A DNA stretch of 64,000 nt from Pseudomonadota bacterium (GTDB lineage Bacteria; Desulfobacterota; Desulfobulbia; Desulfobulbales; Desulfocapsaceae), in NCBI GenBank assembly GCA_018820855.1, contig JAHJNL010000054.1:1-64000 (forward strand), read 5' to 3'. Positions within the stretch are counted from its first letter, which is position 1, and each line of letters starts with the position of its first letter. This document shows positions 7,132 to 16,350 of this stretch, one piece after another. The notes beneath the pieces were generated by a model. It saw nothing but the letters and a program-made list of their open reading frames with translations, was not told where the DNA came from and did no database searches. The translations under genes were made by a program, and so were the position numbers.

Positions 7132-8973
7132 ATGTGCGGGATTGTAGGATATGTGGGGAGTCGACGTGTTGTGCCCGTGGTAATGGAGGGATTGAAGCGC
7201 CTGGAATACAGGGGGTATGATTCTGCAGGCATCGTCTATCTCCAGGACGGTGTGCTGAAAAAACATCGCAGTGAAGGGAAACTTCAAAATCTTGAAAATA
7301 TCCTGGGTGATGCCATTGGTGCCTCTTCTCATATCGGTCTGGGACATACCCGCTGGGCAACCCATGGTGCCCCAACCACTGAAAATGCACACCCCCATAG
7401 TGACTGCAGTGGAGAGCTGGTCGTTGTCCATAATGGTATTATTGAAAATTACCATTCTCTGCGCGGCGAGCTTCTGGAAAAAGGCCATCGCTTTGCCTCT
7501 GAAACCGATACCGAAGTCCTTGCCCATCTTATTGAAGAGTATCTCGACGGCGATCTTCGTGAGGCCGTAACAAAGGCCCTGGCCAGGGTGGAGGGTTCCT
7601 ATGCCCTGGGTGTCCTCTGGACCGGTATGCCGGATACCCTGATCGCTGCCCGTAATCATAGTCCTCTGGTCTTGGGTGTCCATGATGAGGAGGGGACCTT
7701 TATGGCCTCTGATGTTCCGCCTCTGCTTCCCTATACCGATAAGGTTATCTTTCTCGATGATCAGGAGTTGGCTGTCCTGCGTGCCGATAGCCAGAGCATC
7801 TATTCCCTGAAGAGCGGAAAAGAGGTGATAAAAGAGACCAAGGTCATTGCCTGGAACTCCGCCATGGCCGAGAAGGGTGGGTATAAACACTTCATGCTCA
7901 AAGAGATTTATGAGCAGCCCCGGGCCATCATTGACACAGTGAGCGGTCGCATCAATCCGGAGACCGGCAATGTTGATCTGCCGGAGATGAATCTCAGCGA
8001 TCAGGATCTGGCCGGTATCGAGCGTATCTTTCTGGTGGCCTGCGGCACCTCCTGGCATGCCGCTCTGGTGGCCAAGTACTGGATAGAGCGTTGGGCAGGA
8101 ATTCCCGTGGAGGTGGATATTGCCTCGGAATTCCGCTATCGGAGACTGCTGATCAACGACCGTGTCCTCACTGTTGCTATTTCCCAGTCCGGAGAAACCG
8201 CTGATACCCTGGCTGGAATCAGACTGGCCAAAAAGCTAGGCTCCAAAATCGTCACCATCTGTAATGTGGTGGGCTCCACCATGACCCGCGAGGCCCACGG
8301 GACGATCTACACCCATGCCGGTCCGGAAATCGGCGTGGCCTCGACCAAGGCCTTTACCTCGCAACTGGCAGCACTGTTTCTCTTTACCCTTTTTCTGGGG
8401 GAAAAGCGGGGGACCATGCCGCCTGAAAAGCGTTTGCAGCTGGGCAGGGAATTGATCGCGCTTGCCGAGGTTATTCGAGAGGCGTTGCCTGTGTTGCAGG
8501 CTGAAATCCGGGAGCTGATCGAAAAATATTATGACAGCCGCGACTTCCTCTTTGTGGGCAGGGGGCTCAATTTTCCCATTGCTTTGGAAGGGGCACTGAA
8601 ACTGAAAGAGATCTCTTATATCCATGCCGAAGGCTATGCCTCGGGTGAACTGAAACATGGCCCAATTGCCCTTGTCGATAAGGATATGCCCATCCTGGCT
8701 CTGACACCCAGGGATGCTGTTTATCAGAAATCGATATCCAATGTGGAGGAAATCAAGGCCAGGCAGGGACGTATTATCTTGATCGGCACCAGAGGTGACG
8801 GCCACCTGAAAACCATCACCGACGATGTCGTCTACCTTCCGGCTGTGCATGAGGAGCTCAATCCCATCCTCTATACCATCCCGGCCCAGCTCCTCGCCTA
8901 CGAGATCGCCACCAGGCGCGGATGTGACGTGGATCAGCCGCGGAATTTGGCGAAAAGTGTAACCGTAGAGTAG
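7132..8973 (+). CDS. glmS: Glutamine-fructose-6-phosphate aminotransferase (isomerizing)
   Basis: Makes glucosamine-6-phosphate from fructose-6-phosphate and glutamine, the entry step to UDP-GlcNAc for peptidoglycan and lipid A. The 613-residue protein begins MCGIVGYVG, so the nucleophile Cys is exposed after Met removal. The class II glutaminase domain (~1-240) carries YRGYDSAG and the RWATHG segment; two SIS domains follow with SQSGETADT and the C-terminal tail DVDQPRNLAKSVTVE. Length matches the family. TAAGGAGC precedes the ATG. Its neighbours are lipid A genes and a NamZ-like gene, which makes this an amino-sugar and envelope block. Confidence 0.97.
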   Translation: MCGIVGYVGSRRVVPVVMEGLKRLEYRGYDSAGIVYLQDGVLKKHRSEGKLQNLENILGDAIGASSHIGLGHTRWATHGAPTTENAHPHSDCSGELVVVHNGIIENYHSLRGELLEKGHRFASETDTEVLAHLIEEYLDGDLREAVTKALARVEGSYALGVLWTGMPDTLIAARNHSPLVLGVHDEEGTFMASDVPPLLPYTDKVIFLDDQELAVLRADSQSIYSLKSGKEVIKETKVIAWNSAMAEKGGYKHFMLKEIYEQPRAIIDTVSGRINPETGNVDLPEMNLSDQDLAGIERIFLVACGTSWHAALVAKYWIERWAGIPVEVDIASEFRYRRLLINDRVLTVAISQSGETADTLAGIRLAKKLGSKIVTICNVVGSTMTREAHGTIYTHAGPEIGVASTKAFTSQLAALFLFTLFLGEKRGTMPPEKRLQLGRELIALAEVIREALPVLQAEIRELIEKYYDSRDFLFVGRGLNFPIALEGALKLKEISYIHAEGYASGELKHGPIALVDKDMPILALTPRDAVYQKSISNVEEIKARQGRIILIGTRGDGHLKTITDDVVYLPAVHEELNPILYTIPAQLLAYEIATRRGCDVDQPRNLAKSVTVE

Positions 8974-9013
8974 TTTTGGAAGGTTGAGAAAGGGAAGAAC
9001 AGGGGAAGTTGAG

Positions 9014-10180
9014 ATGATTTCAATTGGATTGGAAAATCTGGCCGATTCAGGCCTTTTGCTGAAGAATAAACGGCTGGGCCTTCTCTGCAACCAGGCTTCT
9101 ACAGACCGGGGTCTGCGTCATAGCAGGGATGTCCTGCGTGAGCTCTACGGCGACGGGCTAACCTGCCTGTTTTCTCCCCAGCATGGCTTTTTCTCCGAAA
9201 AGCAGGATAATATGATCGAATCGGATCATCAAAAAGACCCGGTGAGCGGTTTGCCTGTCTTCAGTCTCTATGGCGAAACCAGGAAGCCGGATGCTGCCAT
9301 GTTTGAGGATCTCGATGTTCTGCTTATTGATATCGTAGATGTGGGGACGCGGGTTTATACCTTTCTCTACACCATGGCCTATTGTCTGGAGGCTGCGGCA
9401 GAGTATGGCAAACAAGTAGTGGTCCTAGACAGGCCTAATCCAGTGGGTGGGGCGGCTGTGGAGGGCAATATCCTGAACGCTGACTGTGCCTCCTTTGTGG
9501 GACTCTATCCCATACCCATGCGTCACGGCATGACATTTGGAGAGCTGGCTCTCTTTATTAATAAAGAGTTTAAGGTCGGAGCTGATCTGCAGGTGGTTTC
9601 TATGCAGGGCTGGCAGCGGTCCATGCTTTTTCGGGACAGTGGCTTTCCCTGGGTTTCTCCCTCTCCCAATATGCCAACTCCTGAGACAGCTCTGGTTTAT
9701 CCCGGTCAGGTGATCTGGGAGGGGACCAACTGTTCCGAGGGACGGGGGACCACTCTGCCTTTTGAATTGGTGGGAGCTCCGTTCTGGGAGCATGCTCCTC
9801 TTCTGGAGCGGCTGACCGCAATCGATTTGCCCGGGTGTTGGTTCCGTCCCCTGGTCTTTCAACCGACCTCTGGCAAATGGGCGGAACATCCCTGTGTCGG
9901 ATTCCAGCTTCATGTGACCGATCCTGTTGCCTTTCTGCCGTACAGGACCAGCCTTGCCCTGCTCCAGGCAGTTATGCAGTGCTGGCCGGAGGAGTTTGCC
10001 TACAAGCAACCGCCCTATGAATACGAATTTAAACGTTTGCCCATGGATCTTATTCTTGGAGATTCCACTCTGCGCAGGAAACTGGAGGAGGGATACTCTG
10101 TCCTGGATCTGGAGAGGACGTGGCAACCGGGACTTGACCGTTTTCTGGAGCAGCGAAAAAAATATCTGCTCTATGAATAA
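9014..10180 (+). CDS. DUF1343 family protein, NamZ-like exo-N-acetylmuramidase
   Basis: A 388-residue protein of the DUF1343 family, whose characterised member NamZ removes MurNAc from non-reducing ends of peptidoglycan fragments. Family features visible are LGLLCNQAS near the N terminus, SPQHGFF, LLIDIVDVGTRVYTF, VLDRPNPVGG, YPIPMRHGMTFGELA and SPSPNMPTPETALVYPG. The track starts at a TTG (8984); I prefer ATG 9014, which has AGGGGA upstream and yields the family-like start MISIGLENL. No signal peptide is visible, unlike exported versions, so it may act on cytoplasmic muropeptide sugars or depend on another export route. It lies 40 bp after glmS, consistent with amino-sugar recycling. Confidence 0.85.
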   Translation: MISIGLENLADSGLLLKNKRLGLLCNQASTDRGLRHSRDVLRELYGDGLTCLFSPQHGFFSEKQDNMIESDHQKDPVSGLPVFSLYGETRKPDAAMFEDLDVLLIDIVDVGTRVYTFLYTMAYCLEAAAEYGKQVVVLDRPNPVGGAAVEGNILNADCASFVGLYPIPMRHGMTFGELALFINKEFKVGADLQVVSMQGWQRSMLFRDSGFPWVSPSPNMPTPETALVYPGQVIWEGTNCSEGRGTTLPFELVGAPFWEHAPLLERLTAIDLPGCWFRPLVFQPTSGKWAEHPCVGFQLHVTDPVAFLPYRTSLALLQAVMQCWPEEFAYKQPPYEYEFKRLPMDLILGDSTLRRKLEEGYSVLDLERTWQPGLDRFLEQRKKYLLYE

Positions 10181-10211
10181 GAATTTTTTGTCTGTGTCGT
10201 CGTGTCTCTTT

Positions 10212-10310
10212 TGTGGGAGCGGATGTATCCGCGAATGGTCCTTGGCACGACCCGTGTGCCTGTTTGCGCCGTGCGGGTGTGGTTCGCGACTGACTGAAGT
10301 CGCTCCTGCA
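10212..10310. repeat. REP-like inverted repeat, copy 1
   Basis: Two inverted half-units, TGTGGGAGCGGATGTATCCG at the left and TTCGCGACTG...AGTCGCTCCTGCA at the right, flank a ~45-bp centre. The layout and sequence match the GGAGCGGC...GCCGCGAA class of REP palindromes. A second copy is at 21997-22087. It fills the gap between the NamZ-like gene and lpxD and overlaps the upstream ATG at 10310 proposed by the track, which argues for the downstream lpxD start. Confidence 0.75.
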
Positions 10311-10360
10311 TGTTGAGTATAAAAAAGTTACAGCTAACCAGTAGTAGAAAAGGGGATAGT

Positions 10361-11401
10361 GTGAGTGATAAAAGTTTGAGTCTGGCAGAGTTGGCTGCTC
10401 TTGTACAGGGAGAGATCGTTGGAGATGCCACGGTGATGATCAGTGGTTTTGCCCCACTGGAAACAGCGGGAAGAGGTGATATCAGCTTTCTGGTCAAGGC
10501 CGGGCTGGCAGATATTCTCTCTGATTTTAAAGGGAGTGCGGTTATTGTGCCCATGGCTGTGGAAGACGCGCCTGTTCCTCTGATCCGGGTAAAAGATCCC
10601 TATCTTGCCTCCGCCCGTATCCACACGCTGCTATTAGAAAAACCATTCCACGGCAAAGGGGTTCATGAACGGGCCTGGGTGGGCAAGGATACCAGCATTC
10701 CAACACAGATAACCATTGCTCCTCTGGCATCTGTCGGTGAGCGGGTGAAGCTCGGAGAACGGGTGACTATCGAATCAGGAGTCGTGATAGGCGATGATGT
10801 GGAGATCGGCGATGATACCATCCTCAAAGCCAATGTGACAGTTACAGATGGTTGCATAGTCGGAAAGAGGGTGACTATCCATTCGGGAACAGTGATCGGC
10901 AGTGATGGCTATGGTTATGCCACAGACAGCCAGGGCTTTCACGTCAAACGTCCTCAGGTGGGAATTGTCAGAATCGATGACGACGTGGAGATCGGTGCCA
11001 ATTCCTGTGTTGACAGGGCCGCCTATGGAGTGACCTGGATAAAGTCAGGAAGCAAAATTGACAATCTGGTCCAGGTGGCGCATAACGTGGTGGTCGGTGA
11101 AAACTGTCTTATTGTGGCTCAGGTTGGAGTCTCAGGCTCCACAACCCTTGGCCGAAATGTGGTCCTGGGCGGACAGGTGGGTCTTGCCGGTCATCTAGAG
11201 CTCGGAAACGGGGTCATGGTCGCTGCCCAGAGTGGTGTCCATAATAATCAGAAAGATGGTGCCAGAATCGGTGGGTCTCCTGCAATTCCTATGCAGCAGT
11301 TCGTCCGAGCTGCGACCCAGTTCGCTAAGCTGGCAGAGATGGGTCGTGATCTTAGAAAAGTGAAGAAAGCAGTGGCTGAGCTGACAAGCCAAGAAAAATA
11401 A
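10361..11401 (+). CDS. lpxD: UDP-3-O-(3-hydroxyacyl)glucosamine N-acyltransferase
   Basis: Third step of lipid A synthesis: transfers a hydroxyacyl chain from ACP to the 2-amino group of UDP-3-O-acylglucosamine. The 346-residue protein has an N-terminal uridine-binding domain ([16 protein letters not shown]) and a left-handed beta-helix made of hexapeptide repeats ([19 protein letters not shown]), with the catalytic-type His in [13 protein letters not shown] start at GTG 10361, preceded by AAGGGGAT, rather than at ATG 10310, which lies inside a REP element. The 20-bp gap to fabZ suggests an operon lpxD-fabZ-lpxA-lpxI. Confidence 0.95.
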   Translation: MSDKSLSLAELAALVQGEIVGDATVMISGFAPLETAGRGDISFLVKAGLADILSDFKGSAVIVPMAVEDAPVPLIRVKDPYLASARIHTLLLEKPFHGKGVHERAWVGKDTSIPTQITIAPLASVGERVKLGERVTIESGVVIGDDVEIGDDTILKANVTVTDGCIVGKRVTIHSGTVIGSDGYGYATDSQGFHVKRPQVGIVRIDDDVEIGANSCVDRAAYGVTWIKSGSKIDNLVQVAHNVVVGENCLIVAQVGVSGSTTLGRNVVLGGQVGLAGHLELGNGVMVAAQSGVHNNQKDGARIGGSPAIPMQQFVRAATQFAKLAEMGRDLRKVKKAVAELTSQEK

Positions 11402-11421
11402 AATGTTCCCTGGAGAAAGAA

Positions 11422-11874
11422 ATGAGTGACGTAATGATGGCTGAAAATATAGATATTGTAGAAATTTTGCGCCTGCTGCCGCACAGGTATCCCTTTATCC
11501 TGATTGACAGGGTCATTTCCCTTATTCCTGAGCAGGAGGTGACAGTCTTAAAAAACGTAACCATCAACGAACCTTTTTTCCAGGGCCATTTTCCGGACAA
11601 ACCGGTAATGCCCGGTGTGCTGATGCTGGAGGGCATGGCCCAGGCAGGAGGCATTCTCGCCTATTATTCCGAACCGGAAAACATAGGGGTGAAACTCCTC
11701 TATTTTGCCGGTATTGACAAGGCCCGGTTTCGTAATCCTGTGGGGCCTGGAGATCAGTTGATCTACAAACTGCAGCTTCTGAAAAAGAAACGTGGGATAT
11801 GGAAAATGGGAGCAGAGGCCTTCGTTGACGACAAGCTGGTGGCCGAAGCAGAGCTGATGGCATCATTTGGCTGA
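11422..11874 (+). CDS. fabZ: 3-hydroxyacyl-[acyl-carrier-protein] dehydratase FabZ
   Basis: Dehydrates beta-hydroxyacyl-ACP in fatty acid elongation and competes with LpxA/LpxC for hydroxyacyl-ACP, which explains its place between lpxD and lpxA. The 150-residue hot-dog protein has LLPHRYPFILIDR, the catalytic His in GHFPDKPVMPGVL and the catalytic Glu in MLEGMAQ. ATG at 11422 follows GGAGAAAG. A short extra N-terminal segment precedes the conserved DIVEILRLLP. The 119-bp gap to lpxA contains GCACAG and CTGTGC as an inverted pair but no gene. Confidence 0.96.
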   Translation: MSDVMMAENIDIVEILRLLPHRYPFILIDRVISLIPEQEVTVLKNVTINEPFFQGHFPDKPVMPGVLMLEGMAQAGGILAYYSEPENIGVKLLYFAGIDKARFRNPVGPGDQLIYKLQLLKKKRGIWKMGAEAFVDDKLVAEAELMASFG

Positions 11875-11993
11875 AAAAATAAATATTGCACAGACAGGCG
11901 ATACCCGGTAAGGAATGCGACCTGTGCGACGCGACCCCTTGACGAATTATCGAGGACAGGTTGAACATTTTACCTCATCTATCCAGAACAAGA

Positions 11994-12791
11994 ATGACTA
12001 TACATCCTACAGCAGTAATATCCGATAAAGCCGAGCTTCACCCCACAGTGAAAGTGGGTCCTTTTGCCGTGATCGAGGAAGGCGTGAAGATTGGGGCAGG
12101 TACAACCGTTGCCTCCCATGCCGTTCTTTTCGGTCCTACCAGCATTGGTGAAAACAATACTGTTTGTTCCTTTACTACCATTGGTGGTGCTCCTCAGGAT
12201 ATCAGCTATAAGGGCGAGCCCACAGAATTGATCATCGGTGACGGGAACCTGATTCGTGAATATGCTTCCATCCACAGAGGTACCCCCCATGGGACAGGAA
12301 AAACTGTAGTGGGCAGCAATAATATGATTATGGCGTACTCGCATGTGGGACATGACTGTGTGATTGGAGATCATGTCATCCTGGTCAATGCGGCCACCCT
12401 TGGCGGCCATGTGCAGGTGGGCGACCGGGCCACAGTCGGAGGCCTGGTAGGTGTTCATCAGTTTTGCCGGATCGGCAGGTTCGCCTTTATCGGCGGTGGC
12501 TCCGGGGTGGGCCTGGATGTGCCGCCCTTTGCCATGGTGACAGGGATGAGAGGCAAAATGCGGATATCCGGTCTGAACAAGGTGGGTATGCGGCGAAATG
12601 GATTCCCGCGTGAGACCATCTCCAAGCTAGAACGTGCTTTTCGTATCCTTTACCGTTCTTCTGATCTTCTTTACAAGGATGCCATTAAGAAGGTTGAAGA
12701 GGAGATTCCCGGTTGTGAATATGTGGCTGAGCTGGTGGAATTTTTCAGAACTTCTAAACGTGGTGTCGTCAAACGCATCAAAAGCGATTGA
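11994..12791 (+). CDS. lpxA: UDP-N-acetylglucosamine O-acyltransferase
   Basis: First step of lipid A synthesis. The 265-residue protein is a left-handed beta-helix acyltransferase: MTIHPTAVISDKAELHPTV at the N terminus, hexapeptide repeats through the middle, the catalytic His in YSHVGHDCVIG, and the family motif GGLVGVHQFCRIGRFAFIGGGSGV. The C-terminal helices (LNKVGMRRNGF) also fit. The track starts at TTG 11961; ATG 11994 gives the canonical N terminus and length, though the TTG has the better ribosome-binding site (GAGGACAGG). The end abuts lpxI. Confidence 0.95.
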   Translation: MTIHPTAVISDKAELHPTVKVGPFAVIEEGVKIGAGTTVASHAVLFGPTSIGENNTVCSFTTIGGAPQDISYKGEPTELIIGDGNLIREYASIHRGTPHGTGKTVVGSNNMIMAYSHVGHDCVIGDHVILVNAATLGGHVQVGDRATVGGLVGVHQFCRIGRFAFIGGGSGVGLDVPPFAMVTGMRGKMRISGLNKVGMRRNGFPRETISKLERAFRILYRSSDLLYKDAIKKVEEEIPGCEYVAELVEFFRTSKRGVVKRIKSD

Positions 12792-12796
12792 GCTCC

Positions 12797-13639
12797 ATGA
12801 AGGTTGATTCGGCAAAAATAGGAGTCATAGCCGGCAGCGGTCAGTTTCCCCTCCTTTTTATCGAAGCAGCCCGGAAGGCAGGACGAAAAGTCGTCTTGGT
12901 TGCCCATCGCAATGAGACTTCTCAAGAGGTGGCTGATGCTGCTGATGAAGTACTGTGGGTGAAACTTGGTCAGTTGGGAAAGATGATCAAGTTTTTTCAT
13001 CAGCAGGGCGTGGGAGAGACGGTTTTTGTCGGAGCCATCACCAAGACCAGAATATTCCGTGATATCCTTCCTGATTTGAAAGGGATGTCCCTCTGGAACA
13101 AGATAGATACCAGACAGGATGACGCCATCCTGCGAGCCGTGGCGGGTGCTTTGGAAAAAGAAGGGGTCAAGGTTCTGGAGTCCACCCTCTACCTGCGTCA
13201 TCTTCTCTTTCCTCAGGGCGTTCTGACCCAGAAAAAACCGGATAAAAATCAGCGACTGGACATCGAGTTTGGCTGGAAAAACGCCAGAGCCATTGGGGGC
13301 ATGGATATCGGACAGTGCGTGGTGGTGCGAAATCTGACGGTGGTAGCCGTGGAAGCCATTGAAGGGACTGATGTAACCATTGCCCGGGGTGGCGCTCTGG
13401 CCAAGGAAAAAGCCGTGGTGGTAAAGGTGAAGAAACCTAATCAGGATTTCCGATTTGATCTTCCAGCTACCGGCATCAAGACTATTGAGACTCTGGCAAG
13501 TGTCAAAGGGGCAGTCCTGGCTGTGGAGGCGGGGCAGTCGCTTATCTTTGACCGGGAGGCCACTGTCAAGGCAGCTGATGAGGCTGGAATTGTGGTGGTC
13601 GGGATTAAAGAACTTCCTGACGGCAGTCTTGAATTTTAA
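12797..13639 (+). CDS. lpxI: UDP-2,3-diacylglucosamine diphosphatase LpxI
   Basis: Hydrolyses UDP-2,3-diacylglucosamine to lipid X, the step done by LpxH in enteric bacteria. The 280-residue protein belongs to the DUF1009/LpxI family: N-terminal IGVIAGSGQFPLLF, central FVGAITKTRIFRD and LDIEFGW, and the C-terminal domain signature VVAVEAIEGTD with GIKTIETL. The track begins at a TTG overlapping the lpxA stop; ATG 12797 lies 6 bp after that stop and gives the expected start. The cluster order lpxD-fabZ-lpxA-lpxI matches Gram-negatives that use LpxI. Confidence 0.93.
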   Translation: MKVDSAKIGVIAGSGQFPLLFIEAARKAGRKVVLVAHRNETSQEVADAADEVLWVKLGQLGKMIKFFHQQGVGETVFVGAITKTRIFRDILPDLKGMSLWNKIDTRQDDAILRAVAGALEKEGVKVLESTLYLRHLLFPQGVLTQKKPDKNQRLDIEFGWKNARAIGGMDIGQCVVVRNLTVVAVEAIEGTDVTIARGGALAKEKAVVVKVKKPNQDFRFDLPATGIKTIETLASVKGAVLAVEAGQSLIFDREATVKAADEAGIVVVGIKELPDGSLEF

Positions 13640-13711
13640 AGTCTTTTTGTAGGATCTCTTACCTTCAGCCTCCTGTTTTTTTAACCTGAACAGTTTCTCG
13701 GATACATTCCC

Positions 13712-14596
13712 ATGCAGGCTATGATCCTTGCTGCCGGTTTCGGCACCCGTCTTCTTCCTTACACTAAGATCTGCCCCAAACCTCTCTTTCCTCTCCTGAA
13801 CGAACCTCTTCTTCTCCTCACTGTCCGTCGCCTGCAGGCTGCAGGCTTTGATCATATAATTGTTAACTGTCATTACCTGCGGGAACAGATTGTATCGGCA
13901 CTCATTGGCATAGACGGCGTAGTTGTCCAGCAAGAGGAAACCGTGCTTGGAACGGGCGGGGGCCTGCGCATGGCTCTGTCTCTGATGCGGGAGCAACCGC
14001 TGCTGGTGACCAATGGCGATATCTATCATACCGTAGACTACCGAGAACTGTATCATGCCCATGACCCGGGGCGGGCTGCGGTGACCATGGCCATGCATGA
14101 CCATCCGCGCTTTAATAAAGTCACTGTCCGGGGGGATCAGGTTATAGGTTTTGATGGTGGGAACTCTTCTGATTTGTTGGCTTTCACCGGTCTTCATGTC
14201 CTGGAACCCGAGGTCCTGGAAAGGATTCCACTCAATCTGGAGTACTCCATCATAGATTGTTACCGTGAACTTCTTGAGGCGGGAGAAAGTATTCGGGCTT
14301 TGCATGTGGATGGCTCTTTCTGGACAGATATGGGGACGGTGGAGGATTATCTTTCTCTGCACGGCAGGCTTTTACGGAAGGAAATCCCACGCTGGAAGGA
14401 GTTTTCCATGCTTCCTCATGCCCCGTTTCTTGTTCATGATGTGGCATTGAAGGGGGAAAGGGTTGAGCTGTTGGACTGGGCCTGTGTCGGCCGTGCTCAG
14501 CTGGAGAAAGATGTTACCCTGCGTCGTTGTGTGGTCTGGGATGGTGTGCGGGTGGCAGAAGGGACGAAATGTACTGATAGTCTGCTTGTTCCTTAG
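13712..14596 (+). CDS. Sugar-1-phosphate nucleotidyltransferase (NDP-sugar pyrophosphorylase)
   Basis: A 294-residue nucleotidyltransferase. The N-terminal signature MILAAGFGTRLLPYT plus PKPLFPLLNEPLL binds the NTP, GTGGGLRMAL and TNGDIYH follow as in sugar pyrophosphorylases, and WTDMGTVEDY closes the fold. After about residue 235 there is a short hexapeptide beta-helix (VALKGERVELLDWACVGRA). The family includes mannose-1-phosphate guanylyltransferases and MurNAc-1-phosphate uridylyltransferase MurU. With glmS and a NamZ-like gene nearby, an amino-sugar substrate is plausible, but this is inference. It lies 72 bp after lpxI with no clear ribosome-binding site. Confidence 0.85.
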   Translation: MQAMILAAGFGTRLLPYTKICPKPLFPLLNEPLLLLTVRRLQAAGFDHIIVNCHYLREQIVSALIGIDGVVVQQEETVLGTGGGLRMALSLMREQPLLVTNGDIYHTVDYRELYHAHDPGRAAVTMAMHDHPRFNKVTVRGDQVIGFDGGNSSDLLAFTGLHVLEPEVLERIPLNLEYSIIDCYRELLEAGESIRALHVDGSFWTDMGTVEDYLSLHGRLLRKEIPRWKEFSMLPHAPFLVHDVALKGERVELLDWACVGRAQLEKDVTLRRCVVWDGVRVAEGTKCTDSLLVP

Positions 14597-14650
14597 TGAA
14601 AACCTGTATCATTTCTTGTCGTTGTCCTAAGATGCAGATGCAGCTGTTGA

Positions 14651-14766
14651 GGGGGGGGGCTCTTATACAGAAGCAACGGGAATACTGTATGACAAGGCAG
14701 CTATTTACAATTCTATACAGTTCTTAACCATTTTTAACGGTAAGCTCTGCCGCCATAGGATATAAT
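14651..14766 (+). promoter_or_regulatory. Upstream region of the efflux operon: G9 tract and TATAAT box
   Basis: The 260-bp gap before the efflux operon has no gene. It holds a run of nine G (14651-14659) and an exact TATAAT (14761-14766) about 90 bp before the first start codon; no good -35 lies 16-18 bp upstream of the box (the closest, TTAACG, is at a 21-bp distance). Homopolymeric G tracts of this length can vary in copying. Confidence 0.35.
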
Positions 14767-14856
14767 AGTAACGTTTTCGAGCAGAGTTATGCAGTATCGG
14801 CCTCCCGGCTGAATTTAGAAAAAGAAATCTAACAGGTATCATAAGGTAAGCCTGTC

Positions 14857-16350
14857 ATGACTCAATTATGTTGCGGACGGAACACATCAACAAAGAGATA
14901 TTTATGGCATAATGTCGGCATAGTGCTGAGTGCATTGTCGCTCCTCAGTCTTGCCGGCTGCGCAGCTGTCGGGCCTGATTATGTGCCAAGGGAGACCACT
15001 GCTCCTCCCACCTGGCACACGGAACTCAGGCAGGGGGTATCAGGAGAGACTCCGGATCCCAAACAGCTGGCAGACTGGTGGACAACGCTTGAAGATCCGA
15101 TCCTGACCGAGCTTATCATACAGGCAGTGACCAATAATCTTGATTTGAAGCAGGCCATGGCAAAAGTGCGCGAGGCCCGTGCCCGTCGCGGCATCAGTCA
15201 GGCCGGGCAATTTCCGACTCTGGATGCGAATGGATCAGCCAGCAGGAGTCAGGGCAGCAAAAACAGTGGTGGTGGTACTACGCGCAGTTCCTATGTCGTC
15301 GGATTTGATGCCGGTTGGGAAGTGGATATCTTTGGTGGTGTACGGCGTGCGGTGGAAGCGGCTGAAGCCGATCTTGCCGCCAGTCACGAGGATTTGCGGG
15401 ATGTGCTGGTGACGCTGGCTGCGGAAGTTGCCCTCAATTACCTGGATACACGGACCTTGCAGACACGTCTTGCTGTGGCAGAAGGAAATCTGGTCATTCA
15501 GCAACAGACCTTTGACCTGACACAGTCACGATGTCAGGCAGGATTGAGTGATGGACTGGTTCTGCAGCAGGCCCGCTATAATCTGGAAAACACCCGAGCC
15601 CAGATCCCTGGTCTGCGCAGCAGTATGGAAGAGGCAAAAAACCGGTTAGCTGTGTTGACCGGCAGGACTCCCGGCGGAATGCATGAACTGCTGGCGGAAA
15701 GACGGCCGATTCCGGTGGCTCCGCCGACGGTGGCGGTCGGTGTACCGGCTGAAACCCTGCGGCAGCGGCCCGATATCCGCAGGGCGGAACGCAATCTTGC
15801 TGCCCAGACTGCCCGCATCGGGGTGGCCACTGCGGATCTCTATCCCAAGTTTCGACTGGCCGGTTCCATTGGCTTGGAATCCCTCAAGTCGGCCGATCTC
15901 TTTGACTCTGCCAGTGAGACCTGGAGGATCGGCCCCAGTGTTTCCTGGAATGTTTTTGATGCAGGAGCTGTTCGACAGAACATAGAGGTGCAGTCCGCCA
16001 TTCAGGAGCAGTATCTCCTCGCCTATGAAGCGGCGGTGCTTGCGGCATTGGAAGAGGTTGAAAACGCTCTCACCGTCTATGCCGAAGAACAGTTGCGCCG
16101 GGAGTCGCTGCTTGCCGCAGTGGATGCCGCAAGTCAGGCCGAGGCACTTGCCCGGAACCAGTATGACGCCGGTATGGTGGATTTCACCAGCGTGCTGGAC
16201 TCCCAGCGTTCACTGCTTTCCTTTGAGGATCAGCTTGCCGTAAGTGACGGGACTGTTACCTCCAACCTGATTCGGCTGTATAAAGCCCTTGGCGGAGGCT
16301 GGATTTCATCGGCAGCCCCTCAATTTTCAGAAAAGGATGAAAGACAATGA
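14857..16350 (+). CDS. TolC/OprM-like outer-membrane efflux lipoprotein (NodT family)
   Basis: The 497-residue outer-membrane channel of a tripartite efflux pump. A signal peptide ends in the lipobox LAGC (about Cys35) followed by AAVGPDYVP, the standard beginning of OprM/CusC/NodT lipoproteins. Two outer-membrane efflux repeats follow, each with long helical hairpins, and the signature PAETLRQRPDIRRAERNLAAQTARIGVATADLYP is clear in part (LRQRPDIRRAE). It ends in an ATGA overlap with the MacA-like adaptor gene, so the four genes form one operon. Substrate unknown. Confidence 0.92.
   Translation: MTQLCCGRNTSTKRYLWHNVGIVLSALSLLSLAGCAAVGPDYVPRETTAPPTWHTELRQGVSGETPDPKQLADWWTTLEDPILTELIIQAVTNNLDLKQAMAKVREARARRGISQAGQFPTLDANGSASRSQGSKNSGGGTTRSSYVVGFDAGWEVDIFGGVRRAVEAAEADLAASHEDLRDVLVTLAAEVALNYLDTRTLQTRLAVAEGNLVIQQQTFDLTQSRCQAGLSDGLVLQQARYNLENTRAQIPGLRSSMEEAKNRLAVLTGRTPGGMHELLAERRPIPVAPPTVAVGVPAETLRQRPDIRRAERNLAAQTARIGVATADLYPKFRLAGSIGLESLKSADLFDSASETWRIGPSVSWNVFDAGAVRQNIEVQSAIQEQYLLAYEAAVLAALEEVENALTVYAEEQLRRESLLAAVDAASQAEALARNQYDAGMVDFTSVLDSQRSLLSFEDQLAVSDGTVTSNLIRLYKALGGGWISSAAPQFSEKDERQ

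Noticed and set aside
6898-8058. 386-residue minus-strand ORF
   Set aside because: Antisense to glmS and its upstream region; no recognisable motifs.
12671-14362. 563-residue minus-strand ORF
   Set aside because: It lies antisense to lpxA, lpxI and the nucleotidyltransferase gene; composition is low in hydrophobic patterning and no domain is visible. It is an antisense shadow of well-supported genes.
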